Assembly (NCBI RefSeq): GCF_035942955.1
Contig: NZ_DASZCQ010000264.1
Span: 1-9,858, forward strand
Direction of reading: 5' to 3'
Source: DASYTH01 sp035942955
GTDB taxonomy: Bacteria; Actinomycetota; Actinomycetes; Mycobacteriales; Pseudonocardiaceae
Length of the DNA: 9,858 nt
In this document: positions 1-7,260 of the stretch, one piece after another
Position numbering within the stretch: the first letter of the stretch is position 1
Layout: each line of letters starts with the position of its first letter
Notes under the pieces: generated by a model
Databases searched by the model: none
The model's input: only the letters and a program-made list of their open reading frames with translations
What the model was told of the DNA's origin: nothing
Position numbers and translations under genes: made by a program

Positions 1-239
1 TCCCTGAACTCGGCTTAACGAGCGCCAACCCTGCCGGCCGACCGGGCATTCATCGCGCCGCAGCGGTCGTTGTGTTCGGCGCCCGACAACGCAACCCAGC
101 CATCCCGCCAACCCCGCCGCCGGCCGCCACCCAACCCGACAACCGCACAAGCTCCGCATCGGCAAGCAAACCCCGTGGCATTCCTTTCCCAAGAAGGAAA
201 GCAACGTCACAATGCTTCTCATCGGGTCCGCAGATGGCC
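1..239. repeat. Direct repeat, copy 1 (left)
   Basis: Bases 1-210 match bases 347-548 almost exactly. The differences are a 7-base insertion in the CCGCCGCC tract near 122 and one extra G in the AAGAAG tract near 197. From 211 to about 239 the match continues at roughly 70 percent, and the partner there is the 3' end of the sigma factor gene. On the minus strand this stretch encodes the relic HLRTR, where the intact gene has HLRIP, followed by a stop in place of the Trp. The copy begins at the window edge, so its true left end is unknown. No gene is supported in 1-544 apart from this repeat pair and the spacer 240-346, where I see nothing recognisable. Confidence 0.9.
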
Positions 240-346
240 CGACCGATCTCCGGCCAAGGGCACCGCGAGCCTTACCTCGCATAGTGATCTCAGGCCCTGG
301 CCGCCACCACAATCCAGGTCAGCAGGCGCACCGCCCGCATCGGCCA

Positions 347-577
347 TCCCTGAACTCGGCTTAACGAGCGCCAACCCTGCCGGCCGACCGGGCATTCATC
401 GCGCCGCAGCGGTCGTTGTGTTCGGCGCCCGACAACGCAACCCAGCCATCCCGCCAACCCCGCCGCCACCCAACCCGACAACCGCACAAGCTCCGCATCG
501 GCAAGCAAACCCCGTGGCATTCCTTTCCCAAGAAGAAAGCAACGTCACGTTGCTTCCCAGGGGATCCGTAGGTGGCG
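347..577. repeat. Direct repeat, copy 2 (right)
   Basis: This is the partner of bases 1-239. Bases 347-548 are near-identical to 1-210, and the weaker extension 549-577 lies inside the last ten codons of the ECF sigma factor. The offset between copies is 346 bases at the left end and 338 at the right, because copy 1 carries 8 extra bases. The repeat therefore includes the sigma gene's stop codon (547-545) and its downstream flank. This suggests that a sigma-gene 3' end was duplicated together with its flank. No terminal inverted repeats or transposase were seen. Confidence 0.9.
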
Positions 578-1048
578 CAGGCGGGTGGCTAGGCGGCGGT
601 GGGCGCGGTGGGAGCGGGACTTCACGGTGCCGATGGGGACGCGGAGGTGGTCGGCGATCTGGGCGTGGCTGAGGCCGAGGTAGTGCTGAGCCTGGACGAT
701 CTCACGTTCCACCGCGGGGAGGTCGTTCACGGCGCGGCCGATTTCGCGGCGTTCCCAGATGGTTTCGAGCGATACTCCGGCCACGGCCGGCTCGTCGGTG
801 TGCCGGGGGAGCCGGTGGCGGCGGTCGCGGCGGTAGAGGTCGATGGCCACGTGCCGGGCGATGGTGTACAGCCAGGGGGCGATGCCGCGCAGTTCGTCCA
901 CTGTGGAGGAAGCGTGCCAGGCTTTGGTGAACGTGATCTGGACCGCATCCTCGGCGCGCTGCCAGTCGCCGAGCACGCTCAGCGCGATGGTGAACACCGC
1001 GCGGGCGTACCGGTCGTACACGGCGCGCATCGACTCGGTGTCGTGCAT
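545..1048 (-). CDS. ECF-family RNA polymerase sigma factor
   Basis: This 167-residue protein has the two-domain layout of extracytoplasmic-function sigma-70 factors, which direct RNA polymerase to a small regulon. Region 2 spans about residues 8-78, with RAEDAVQITFTKAW for core binding and -10 recognition and then APWLYTIARHVAIDLYRR. Region 4 spans about residues 104-156, ending in a helix-turn-helix (GLSHAQIADHL, then GTVKSRSHRAHRRL). The length is typical and no C-terminal extension is present. The ATG lies only 4 nt after the TAA of the beta-helix lipoprotein and has no clear Shine-Dalgarno, so translation is probably coupled; a start at Met7 is possible. No anti-sigma gene follows: downstream is only the duplicated repeat, which overlaps the last ten codons. 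The family is clear; the regulon and the signal are unknown. Confidence 0.93.
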   Translation of the reverse strand: MHDTESMRAVYDRYARAVFTIALSVLGDWQRAEDAVQITFTKAWHASSTVDELRGIAPWLYTIARHVAIDLYRRDRRHRLPRHTDEPAVAGVSLETIWERREIGRAVNDLPAVEREIVQAQHYLGLSHAQIADHLRVPIGTVKSRSHRAHRRLATRLRHLRIPWEAT

Positions 1049-1052
1049 GGGT

Positions 1053-2429
1053 TTACGGGCCGGTGACGCGTACGAGGACGGGCTGGCCGGTGAACACGCC
1101 GGCCACCCGGGCGGCGCCGGCGAGCGCGCCGGCCACGGTCGTGTCCACCAGGACCGGAGCCTCGGCCGGCGCCTCGGCGAAGCCTCGGACGTGGACGGCG
1201 TGGTTGCCGACCGGCGGACCGGTGTAGACCAGTTCGGCGCCGACGATCACGAGCCGGGCGAGGTGCTCGGTGGACACCAGCGGACCCGGGGTGGCCTGTG
1301 TGATCCGGACTCCCGACAGCAGCACGTCGGTCGGGAAGGCCCCGTTCTGCCCGCTGATCTTGAGGGCCTGGCCGGTGCCGGAGTCGGCCAGGCGCTCCAG
1401 CTCGCTGTCCAGGATCCGCAGGTTCTCGATGCGCTTGCGGGCCAGCACGATCGGGGCGGGATTGCCGGGGAGGCTGCGCAGCCGAAGCCGGGACAGGGTG
1501 ACGTCCCGGGCGTCCAAAATAGACACCGTGCCGTCCTCGACCGTCGAGTCGGTCAGCGTGACGTTCTCGGCGACCGCGCACCCGTCCCCGTGGATGGTCG
1601 CGGTCAGCCCCGCGCTTACGCCGCGGCGCAGGACCAGTTGGCGCATCAGGATGTTCTTGACGATCGGCTGGCACTCGAAGCTCGGGCCGCCAGTGGGCTC
1701 GAAGTCGATCGCCTGGTCGCCGACCAGGACCGACTCGCTGTGCTCGATCACCACGCCGTCGAGGCCGCGCTGGATGCCGATGAACGAGCGGTCGCAGTCG
1801 AGGCCGCGGGTGTGCCGGATCGTGGTGTTGCGGACCCACTCGGTGTGCGTGCCGAGCAGCCGGATGCAGTCGCCGCCTGCGTTCGGGCCGATGATCGGCA
1901 AGTTGAACGTCGCATGCTCGATCAGCACGTTGTCGGTGGGGCCGTTGACCTGCAGCAGATGGGTCTGCTCGATGGTGTTCGTCCGCTCCGAGCCGTCGAA
2001 GGTCAGGCCGCTGATCGACACGTCGGTGGCGCCGGTGACGGCGAGCAGGTGCCAGTCGGTCGGGTTGGGGAAACCCTGGCAGCCCGAGCAGGTGCCGGGA
2101 CCGAGCATAGCCAGCACGGTCACGCCCTCCCCCGCACCCCGCAACACCAGGCTGCCGGTGATCCGCAGGCTCGCGATCGAACTCGTGCCGGGCGTCTGCC
2201 GGCGGGTCGCGTGGAACCGCCCCGGACCAAGCTCAAGGCAGCGCGGACCGGCCTGCGCCGCGTCGATCGCCGCCTGCAGCCGGTCCCGGTCGTCCTGGCC
2301 GTCGTCCGGCACCGCCCCGAAATCCTCGGCCCGCAGGCACGACGGCGCGGGCGCCGCCGAGCTGGCCCCCGTGGCCACCACGCACCCGGCGAGAACGAGC
2401 AGTACCAGCAACACCCGACCGTGCTTCAT
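1053..2429 (-). CDS. Secreted beta-helix lipoprotein, pectate-lyase-3-like fold
   Basis: A 458-residue exported protein. The ATG at 2429-2427 is chosen because GGGAG lies 6 nt upstream; the frame stays open further upstream but without a better site. Residues 1-16 are a short signal with a lipobox (LAGC, Cys16), so lipid anchoring outside the membrane is likely; ordinary cleavage after the Ala-rich stretch near residue 26 is the alternative. Residues 37-58 (FGAVPDDGQDDRDRLQAAID) match the opening motif of the Pectate_lyase_3/right-handed beta-helix superfamily. Repeated short strand turns such as VSISGLTFDGS, VLIEHATF, TIRHTRGLD and VVIEHSESV run through the rest. The Asp and His motifs of GH28 polygalacturonases are not evident, so catalysis is not assured and carbohydrate binding is equally possible. 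It lies 81 nt after the pullulanase and 4 nt before the ECF sigma gene. Confidence 0.82.
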   Translation of the reverse strand: MKHGRVLLVLLVLAGCVVATGASSAAPAPSCLRAEDFGAVPDDGQDDRDRLQAAIDAAQAGPRCLELGPGRFHATRRQTPGTSSIASLRITGSLVLRGAGEGVTVLAMLGPGTCSGCQGFPNPTDWHLLAVTGATDVSISGLTFDGSERTNTIEQTHLLQVNGPTDNVLIEHATFNLPIIGPNAGGDCIRLLGTHTEWVRNTTIRHTRGLDCDRSFIGIQRGLDGVVIEHSESVLVGDQAIDFEPTGGPSFECQPIVKNILMRQLVLRRGVSAGLTATIHGDGCAVAENVTLTDSTVEDGTVSILDARDVTLSRLRLRSLPGNPAPIVLARKRIENLRILDSELERLADSGTGQALKISGQNGAFPTDVLLSGVRITQATPGPLVSTEHLARLVIVGAELVYTGPPVGNHAVHVRGFAEAPAEAPVLVDTTVAGALAGAARVAGVFTGQPVLVRVTGP

Positions 2430-2464
2430 GATCATCTCCCATGACGGACCGTGACCGATCCCAG

Positions 2465-2489
2465 CACGGGTCATTGCAGAGCGGTTGCA
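2465..2489 (-). promoter_or_regulatory. Candidate ECF-type promoter for lipoprotein-sigma pair
   Basis: Between the pullulanase stop and the lipoprotein start, the minus strand has TGCAAC (2489-2484), 15 bases, then CGTG (2468-2465). This resembles the AAC/CGT pattern of many ECF-sigma promoters. It would start transcription near 2457 and leave a leader of about 28 nt carrying the GGGAG ribosome site. Self-activation by the linked sigma factor would be usual for this class, but motifs this short recur by chance. Confidence 0.22.
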
Positions 2490-2510
2490 GCCCGCCGCTC
2501 TCACCGCGCG

Positions 2511-5500
2511 TCAGCGGGCGACGAACACCGCCACCGTGCGCCCCGGGACGGTGAACGAGCCGGTCGCCCGGTCGTAGGACGACTGACGCACGACGGGGTC
2601 GCCGCCGCCGGCCTGCACCGGATGCAGGGCGTAGCCGGACCGGGCCAGCCCGGGCAGGGTCTGGGTGGTCGGTGCGGAGGATGCGTTGAACACCACGACG
2701 ATGCTCTCGTAGCGCGGGTCGAGGTCGGGGCCGGCCCGGTCGTCGAGCGTCATCACGATCACCCCGGGCGTCTGGGTCGGGCCGCCGGTCGGGAAGGCGA
2801 CCCGCTGCTGCACCAGGTTTGCCGAGCCGAGGCGGAACAGCGGTGAGGAGAACCGGATCCGCAACAACTCGGTCGCCCGGTCGTGCGCGGCGCGGATGTC
2901 GGCCGCGCGCGGCTCGAGCGCGGGGTCGGCCAGCAGCGGGCGCATGAACGTCCACTTGGACTCGTTGTCCTCGCGCGGCGGCAGGCCGGAGCCCCAGGTG
3001 GAGTCCCGGTAGGACCAGTCGACCCGGTTGAACCAGTCACCGGAGTTGAAGCTGTTGCGGTCCAACGACTTGGACCGCAACAGGTCCGTGCCGGCGTGCC
3101 AGAACGACGGGCCCTGCGCCAGCGCCACAGTGGACAGTGCAACGGTGCTCGCCCGCACCCGGTCGGCCATGGACGTGGCCACCGGCAGCTTGTACTGCAC
3201 CACGTCGAACAGCGTCTCGTTGTCGTGCGCGTCGACGTAGGTGATCGTCTCGCTCGGGTCGGCCGCGTAGCCCGCCGGCTGGCCGTTGTAGTCGACCTGC
3301 GCGCCGCGCACGGTCGCCCCCTCACGGTCGACGAAGGTGTAGTCGCGCAGGTTGCCGGCCAACCCGACCTTGATCTGGTCGTGGTACAGCAGCAGCCGGG
3401 CCCGTTGCTGCTCGACGGATCCGTTCACCGCGGCGCCGTTGGGGTCGGTGAACAGCCCGGTGGCGAAGCCCTGCATCCGCGGGTCGGAGTCGAACGGGCC
3501 GCCGCCGCGAACCGCGTCGCGCAGCCGGTCGGAGAACGTGCCGATCCCGGTGCCGCCCATGTTCAGCTGGGAGGCCTGGACGAACCGGGCGTTGTCGGCC
3601 ACCTCGCCGAAGTTCCAGCCCTCGCCGTAGAGGTAGATCTTCGACCCGTCGACCCCGTCCTTCTTCAGCGTCAACGAGTCCAGCGCCGCCCGCACGGCCA
3701 GCATGTTCGCCTTGGAGTGGTGACCCATGAGGTCGAACCGGAATCCGTCCACTTTGTACTCACGGGCCCAGGTGACCACCGAGTCGACCATGAGCTTGCC
3801 CATCATGCGGTGCTCGGTCGCGGTGTTGGCGCAGCAGGTGGAGGTCTCCACCCGGCCGGTGGCCGACAGCCGGTGGTAGTAGCCGGGCACGATCCGGTCG
3901 AGGACGGAGTTGCGGGCCTGCCCGGAGGCCGGGGTGTGGTTGTAGACCACGTCCATGACCACCCGCAGGCCGGCGCCGTTGAGCGCCGTGACCATCTCGC
4001 GGAACTCCCGGTTGCGGGCGGTGCCGTCCGGGTCGGTGGCGTACGAGCCCTCCGGCGCGGTGTAGTGCAGCGGGTCGTAGCCCCAGTTGAACGCGTCGGT
4101 GTCGCGGACCGGCCCGATGCACGCCTGCTGCTCCTCCGACGCCGGACCGAACGACGCGAGGTCGCAGGCCGGCCGCTGCTGCGCCGACCGGCGCTCCTCG
4201 ATCGAGGCGATGTCGTTGGTGGGCAACAGATGCACCGAGTTCAGCCCGGCCTGCGCCAGGCCGCGCAGGTGCCGCATGCCGGCGCTGCCGGGATGGGTGA
4301 ACGCCAGGTAGGTGCCGCGGTGCGCGGCCGGCACCGTCTCATCGGACGCCGAGAAGTCGCGCACGTGCAGCTCGTAGATCGTGCTGTCCTCGGGCTGGGC
4401 CAGCCGCGGCTTGGCCAGCCGGTCCCAGCCGGCCGGCCGCAGCGCCCGGTCGGACAGGTCGACGAGGATCGACCGCTCGGCGTTGGTGGTCAGGCCAAGG
4501 GAGTACGGATCGGTCACCACGTTGGTGCGCACCGCGTCCTCCCCCGGCACGTACACGGTCACCTCGAAGGCGTACCGCGCGTCGCGCCAGGACGGGTGGC
4601 CCGTGATCCGCCAGATCCCGTCGCCGCCGCGGTTCATGGCCAGCCGCCGGTCCGTCCCGAGCAGCAGGCTGACGTGCTTCGCCGTCGGCGCCCACAGCGC
4701 CAGCGACGGGCGGTGGCCGCGCCAGGCCGGCCCGAGCGCGGCCTCGGCCGCGTCCGCGTACACATCGTCGAGCACGCCGTGGATCTGCACGCCGGTCGCG
4801 TCGGCCAGGCGGCCCCGGGCGTCGTAGGCGGCCACGGCCACCTGCCCGGTGAGGATCGCGCCGGCGTTCGCGGCCGGCACCCGAAGCGCCTCGTACGACG
4901 CCAGATGCGGGTACCGCTGCCGAAGCTCCGCCGGCAGACCGCCCGGATCATGGCTCAACGGCAACGATTCTCCACCGGTCACCCCGTCCGGGGTCGCGAC
5001 CAGGCCGCCCTCCGGCGCGTGGTGCAGCCGGAACGTCCACCCCTCGGCGCCGTCCGGCAGGTCGAGGGCGATCACGTCGCGGGTCAGCCACTGCGCCCGC
5101 TGCTCGCGCAGGTTCGGCGGCGCCACCCCGGCCGACACGGTCAGCACGTGCGTGGCCAGCACGTAGCTGAACGTCGTGCGGTCGCCGTCAGCCGCGACGA
5201 AGAACGGGATGTTCGCCCCGCCCGGCACCCCGCCGGCGCCGTAGTTCTCCGCCCATGACAGCCCGTGGGTCACCTTGACCTCGTACTCCCCCGCCGGGAT
5301 CGCCGTGGTGGTGAACGTGTAGACGCCGTCGCCGTCGGGATCCTGCAGCCACGAGCGCATGCACTCCGGCGCCCAGTCCCCCGGGCAGCCCAGCTCGCTG
5401 GTGAAGCTGCCCGGCGCGGTGACGATCGGACCCTCCGCGTCGCTGGTGACCCAGTGCGTCGCGTGGTCGTAGTAGAAAGAGACCGACCCGCCCGCAGTGG

Positions 5501-5831
5501 TGTACGGGATGTTGGCGCCGCCCGGCACCGCGCCCGCGCCGTAGTTCTCGGTCCACGAGCCGTTCAGCGCGGCCTTGTACTCGTACGAGCCGGCCGGCAC
5601 GGCGAAGGTGCCCTTCCACACGCCGTCCGCCGGGTCGAGTGCGAGCCGGGCCGGCACGCACTCCGGCTGCCAGTCGCCGGGGCAGCCCATCTCGCTGTTG
5701 TGCGAGCCCGGCACGGACACCGCGGCCGGTGGCGGCGTGTGCTCCGCCGCGGCGGGCGGCGCCGAAACCAGCACGGCGGCCACCATGGCCGCGACGGCTA
5801 ACCGGGCGGGAACACGGCGGGCTTTCCTCAC
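2511..5831 (-). CDS. pulA: Secreted type I pullulanase (GH13), two X25-like modules
   Basis: An 1106-residue exported debranching enzyme that hydrolyses alpha-1,6 branches of pullulan and amylopectin. The GTG start (5831-5829) has GGAG 7 nt upstream. Residues 1-29 are a Sec signal ending PPAAA. Two tandem X25/SusE-like modules occupy about 38-130 and 137-233; each has GCPGDWxPEC and, exactly 100 residues apart, ENYGAG-VPGGANIP. A Pullul_N2-like stretch (about 240-370) and a CBM48 (about 375-480, LALWAPTAKHVSLLLG) follow. The GH13 barrel carries FNWGYDP (581-587), DVVYNH (627-632), GFRFD with nucleophile Asp700, YGEGW with acid/base Glu737, and VDAHDNE with Asp870. The C-terminal 170 residues fit the DUF3372 beta domain. 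All catalytic residues are present, and the gene is intact despite lying 15 nt from a pseudogene. The order of domains matches the pullulanase-type alpha-1,6-glucosidase family. Confidence 0.96.
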   Translation of the reverse strand: MRKARRVPARLAVAAMVAAVLVSAPPAAAEHTPPPAAVSVPGSHNSEMGCPGDWQPECVPARLALDPADGVWKGTFAVPAGSYEYKAALNGSWTENYGAGAVPGGANIPYTTAGGSVSFYYDHATHWVTSDAEGPIVTAPGSFTSELGCPGDWAPECMRSWLQDPDGDGVYTFTTTAIPAGEYEVKVTHGLSWAENYGAGGVPGGANIPFFVAADGDRTTFSYVLATHVLTVSAGVAPPNLREQRAQWLTRDVIALDLPDGAEGWTFRLHHAPEGGLVATPDGVTGGESLPLSHDPGGLPAELRQRYPHLASYEALRVPAANAGAILTGQVAVAAYDARGRLADATGVQIHGVLDDVYADAAEAALGPAWRGHRPSLALWAPTAKHVSLLLGTDRRLAMNRGGDGIWRITGHPSWRDARYAFEVTVYVPGEDAVRTNVVTDPYSLGLTTNAERSILVDLSDRALRPAGWDRLAKPRLAQPEDSTIYELHVRDFSASDETVPAAHRGTYLAFTHPGSAGMRHLRGLAQAGLNSVHLLPTNDIASIEERRSAQQRPACDLASFGPASEEQQACIGPVRDTDAFNWGYDPLHYTAPEGSYATDPDGTARNREFREMVTALNGAGLRVVMDVVYNHTPASGQARNSVLDRIVPGYYHRLSATGRVETSTCCANTATEHRMMGKLMVDSVVTWAREYKVDGFRFDLMGHHSKANMLAVRAALDSLTLKKDGVDGSKIYLYGEGWNFGEVADNARFVQASQLNMGGTGIGTFSDRLRDAVRGGGPFDSDPRMQGFATGLFTDPNGAAVNGSVEQQRARLLLYHDQIKVGLAGNLRDYTFVDREGATVRGAQVDYNGQPAGYAADPSETITYVDAHDNETLFDVVQYKLPVATSMADRVRASTVALSTVALAQGPSFWHAGTDLLRSKSLDRNSFNSGDWFNRVDWSYRDSTWGSGLPPREDNESKWTFMRPLLADPALEPRAADIRAAHDRATELLRIRFSSPLFRLGSANLVQQRVAFPTGGPTQTPGVIVMTLDDRAGPDLDPRYESIVVVFNASSAPTTQTLPGLARSGYALHPVQAGGGDPVVRQSSYDRATGSFTVPGRTVAVFVAR
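5133..5720 (-). repeat. Tandem X25-like module duplication inside pullulanase
   Basis: Two consecutive modules of about 95 residues, encoded at 5720-5442 and 5420-5133, are alignable along their length. They share PGS..SE.GCPGDW.PEC, the stretch PAG.YE.K, and ENYGAG.VPGGANIP, with a register of exactly 300 nt between the last motifs. The DNA for that last motif is nearly identical in the two copies (around 5210-5255 and 5510-5555). Each module holds one pair of cysteines that could form a disulfide outside the cell. Modules of this kind are associated with starch-acting enzymes. Confidence 0.85.
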
Positions 5832-5846
5832 GGCACGTCTCCAGCG

Positions 5847-6530
5847 TCAGCGGTAGAGCGGGTCGCACAACGGTAGCCGCAAGTCGGGAGTTTCGGTGGG
5901 GTGGCCGCCGAGCTCGAGCACCCGGTGCACAGCTCGTCGACGTCGGACCCGTCGTGGGTGGACAGCACGACCGTGGCGCCCCGCCCGGCGACGACGTCCC
6001 GCACGGTGGTGAGCACCCGGTGCCCCGGACGGGTCGAGCCCGAGCGTTGGCTCGTCGAGGAACACCACGGTCGGGTTGTTGACAAGGGCCCTGGCGATCC
6101 CGAGCCGTTACCGCGTGCCCCGGCTGTAGCCGGCGATCCGCGTTTCGGCCCGATCGGCAAGGCCGACCTCGGTCAGCAGGCGCTCGGCGAGCACGGTCGC
6201 GTCCGGCCGGGACAGCCCAAGCAGCCGCGCGTGGTAGCGCAGATACTCCCGCCCGGTCTGGCAGCCCGGATAGCCGGCGCGCTCGGGCATCACGCCGACC
6301 CGGCGGCTGATCTCCGCCGGTCGCGTGCCGGGAATGCCGGCCACGGTGAACTCCCCGCTGGTGGGCGGCAGCACGGTGCTCAGCAGCCGGATCGCGGTGG
6401 TCTTGCCGGTCCCGTTCAGCCCGAGCCCGCAACACCAGCCGGCGCGGGCGGTGAAGGTAAGGTCGGCCACGGCGATCCGGCCGCCGAACCGCTTGGTGAG
6501 CCCGGTGGCCTCGATCGTGACGGCACCCAT
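5847..6530 (-). pseudogene. Broken ABC-transporter ATP-binding protein
   Basis: A drug- or multidrug-exporter type ABC ATPase, disabled by one stop and two frameshifts. It starts at the ATG 6530-6528 (AGGG 6 nt upstream), 8 nt after the decayed response regulator. Intact parts include Walker A (GLNGTGKTT) and the Q-loop region (RVGVMPERAGYP). The signature YSRGTR is followed by TAA at 6110-6108, most simply a CAA-to-TAA change because RLGIARAL continues in the same frame. Walker B (FLDEPTLGLDP) is then read until the frame changes near 6021-6026 (LTTVRDVVAGRG). The H-loop VVLSTH is read before the frame changes again near 5921-5925, and the ending LELGGHPTETPD resumes. The repaired length is about 228 residues, normal for the family. 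No permease follows, and the pullulanase begins 15 nt later. Confidence 0.88.
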
Positions 6531-6538
6531 CGCTGGCC

Positions 6539-6620
6539 CTACTTGTCGTCGCCCGTGCCGTCGCTGGACGAGCCGACGACGGTGAACTGCTCGTCGAGCT
6601 GCACGTCGACCTGGCGGCCG
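6539..6620 (-). pseudogene. Putative PepSY-domain protein C-terminal remnant
   Basis: After the response-regulator motif EHVWDYAF, the frame ending at 6539 reads RQVDVQLDEQFTVVG and then an acidic SSDGTGDDK before TAG. A winged-helix protein should instead continue with a recognition helix and a TVRG.GYR hairpin. The tail looks like the last strands of a PepSY domain (DG..V.V.LD..F.V.G) with an acidic end. PepSY proteins are often encoded beside two-component systems in actinobacteria. The simplest reading is one deletion that removed the regulator's C-terminus, the kinase gene and most of a PepSY gene. The tail is short, so the family call is tentative. Confidence 0.45.
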
Positions 6621-7170
6621 GAAGGCGTAGTCCCACACGTGCTCGAGGATTTCCCGTTTTGGACACCACCTCGCCCCGGGCGGCGCAGCAGGAACTCGAG
6701 CAGCGCCAGCTCGCGCATGGTCAGCGCGACCTCGGCGGCGCCGCGCCACACGCGCCGCGCCGCCGGGTCGAGCGTCAGGTCGCCGGCGTTGATCACCGGT
6801 GGCCGCTCCCGGGCGCCGCGGCGCAGCAACGCCCGCAACCGCGCCACGAGCACCGCGGACGAGAACGGCTTGGTCAGGTAGTCGTCGGCGCTCGGTGTCC
6901 AGCGCCTCGACCTCGTCCCACTCGCCGTCCTTCGCGGTCAGCATCAGGATCGGCGTCCAGTTGCCCTCGCCGCGCAGCGTCTCGCGGACGCGGTAGCCGT
7001 TGACCCCGGAAGCATGATGTCCAGGACGATCGCGTCGTACGGATGCTCGCGCGCCATCCACAGCCCGTCGGTGCCGTCGCCGACGACGTCGATGGCGAAG
7101 CCCTCGGCCTCAAGGCCTTGCGCAGCCCCGCGGCCAAGCGCTTCTCGTCCTCCACCACCAACAGCCGCAC
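6539..7170 (-). pseudogene. Broken OmpR-family response regulator
   Basis: A two-component regulator destroyed by about six frame changes. The likely original start is the GTG at 7170-7168 (VRLLVVEDE), with GGGAG a few bases upstream; the GTG at 7182 is an alternative. Pieces recovered across frames are the acidic pocket VVEDEKRL, the phosphoacceptor strand DAIVLDIMLPG, then NGYRVRETLRGEGNWTPILM, MLTAKDG, DDYLTKPFSS with the conserved Lys, and LVARLRALLRRG. The winged-helix half begins LTLDPAARRVWRG and runs through LTMRELALLEFLLRRPG to VSKREILEHVWDYAF. Frame changes lie near 7110, 7005, 6892, 6677, 6658 and 6620, several in short G, C or A runs. The recognition helix that should follow DYAF is missing and an unrelated tail reads to the TAG at 6541-6539. 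No histidine kinase is in the window. Confidence 0.87.
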
Positions 7171-7212
7171 GAACTCTCCCACGCCAGCGCCGGAGTCGGC
7201 ATCTTCGGCGAT

Positions 7213-7245
7213 GGCAACTGAAAGGTCGCTGAACGCGTCCGGAAC
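7213..7245 (-). promoter_or_regulatory. Triple 11-bp direct repeat, response-regulator-type site
   Basis: On the minus strand three consecutive 11-mers read GTTCCGGACGC (7245-7235), GTTCAGCGACC (7234-7224) and TTTCAGTTGCC (7223-7213). The core GTTCAG/TTTCAG recurs every 11 bases. That is one helical turn, the spacing typical of tandem OmpR-family binding sites such as PHO boxes. The array ends 43 bases before the start of the decayed response regulator, so it is probably that regulator's own former site. Binding is inferred; the spacing is directly visible. Confidence 0.5.
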
Positions 7246-7260
7246 GCTACGGCTGTCGGG

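Noticed and set aside
290..520. Minus-strand frame ending RLLTWIVVAARA
   Set aside because: Most of it lies inside repeat copy 2 and reads as translated repeat. The hydrophobic end is too short to support a gene.
1..548. Insertion sequence ends or integrase attachment sites
   Set aside because: The duplicated blocks have no terminal inverted repeats, no target duplication and no recombinase or tRNA gene nearby.
843..2444. Plus-strand open frame of 533 codons
   Set aside because: It is antisense to the sigma factor and the beta-helix lipoprotein, with no domain pattern or ribosome site.
2490..2519. Inverted repeat GCCCGC-18-GCGGGC at the end of the pullulanase gene
   Set aside because: A 6-bp stem with an 18-base loop that includes the stop codon is common by chance at this GC content, so it was not called a terminator.
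2883..5258. Long plus-strand open frame of 791 codons
   Set aside because: It lies wholly antisense to the pullulanase, whose catalytic motifs are unambiguous. The translation is Arg/Gly/Val/Pro-rich and low in complexity, as expected for a GC-rich shadow.
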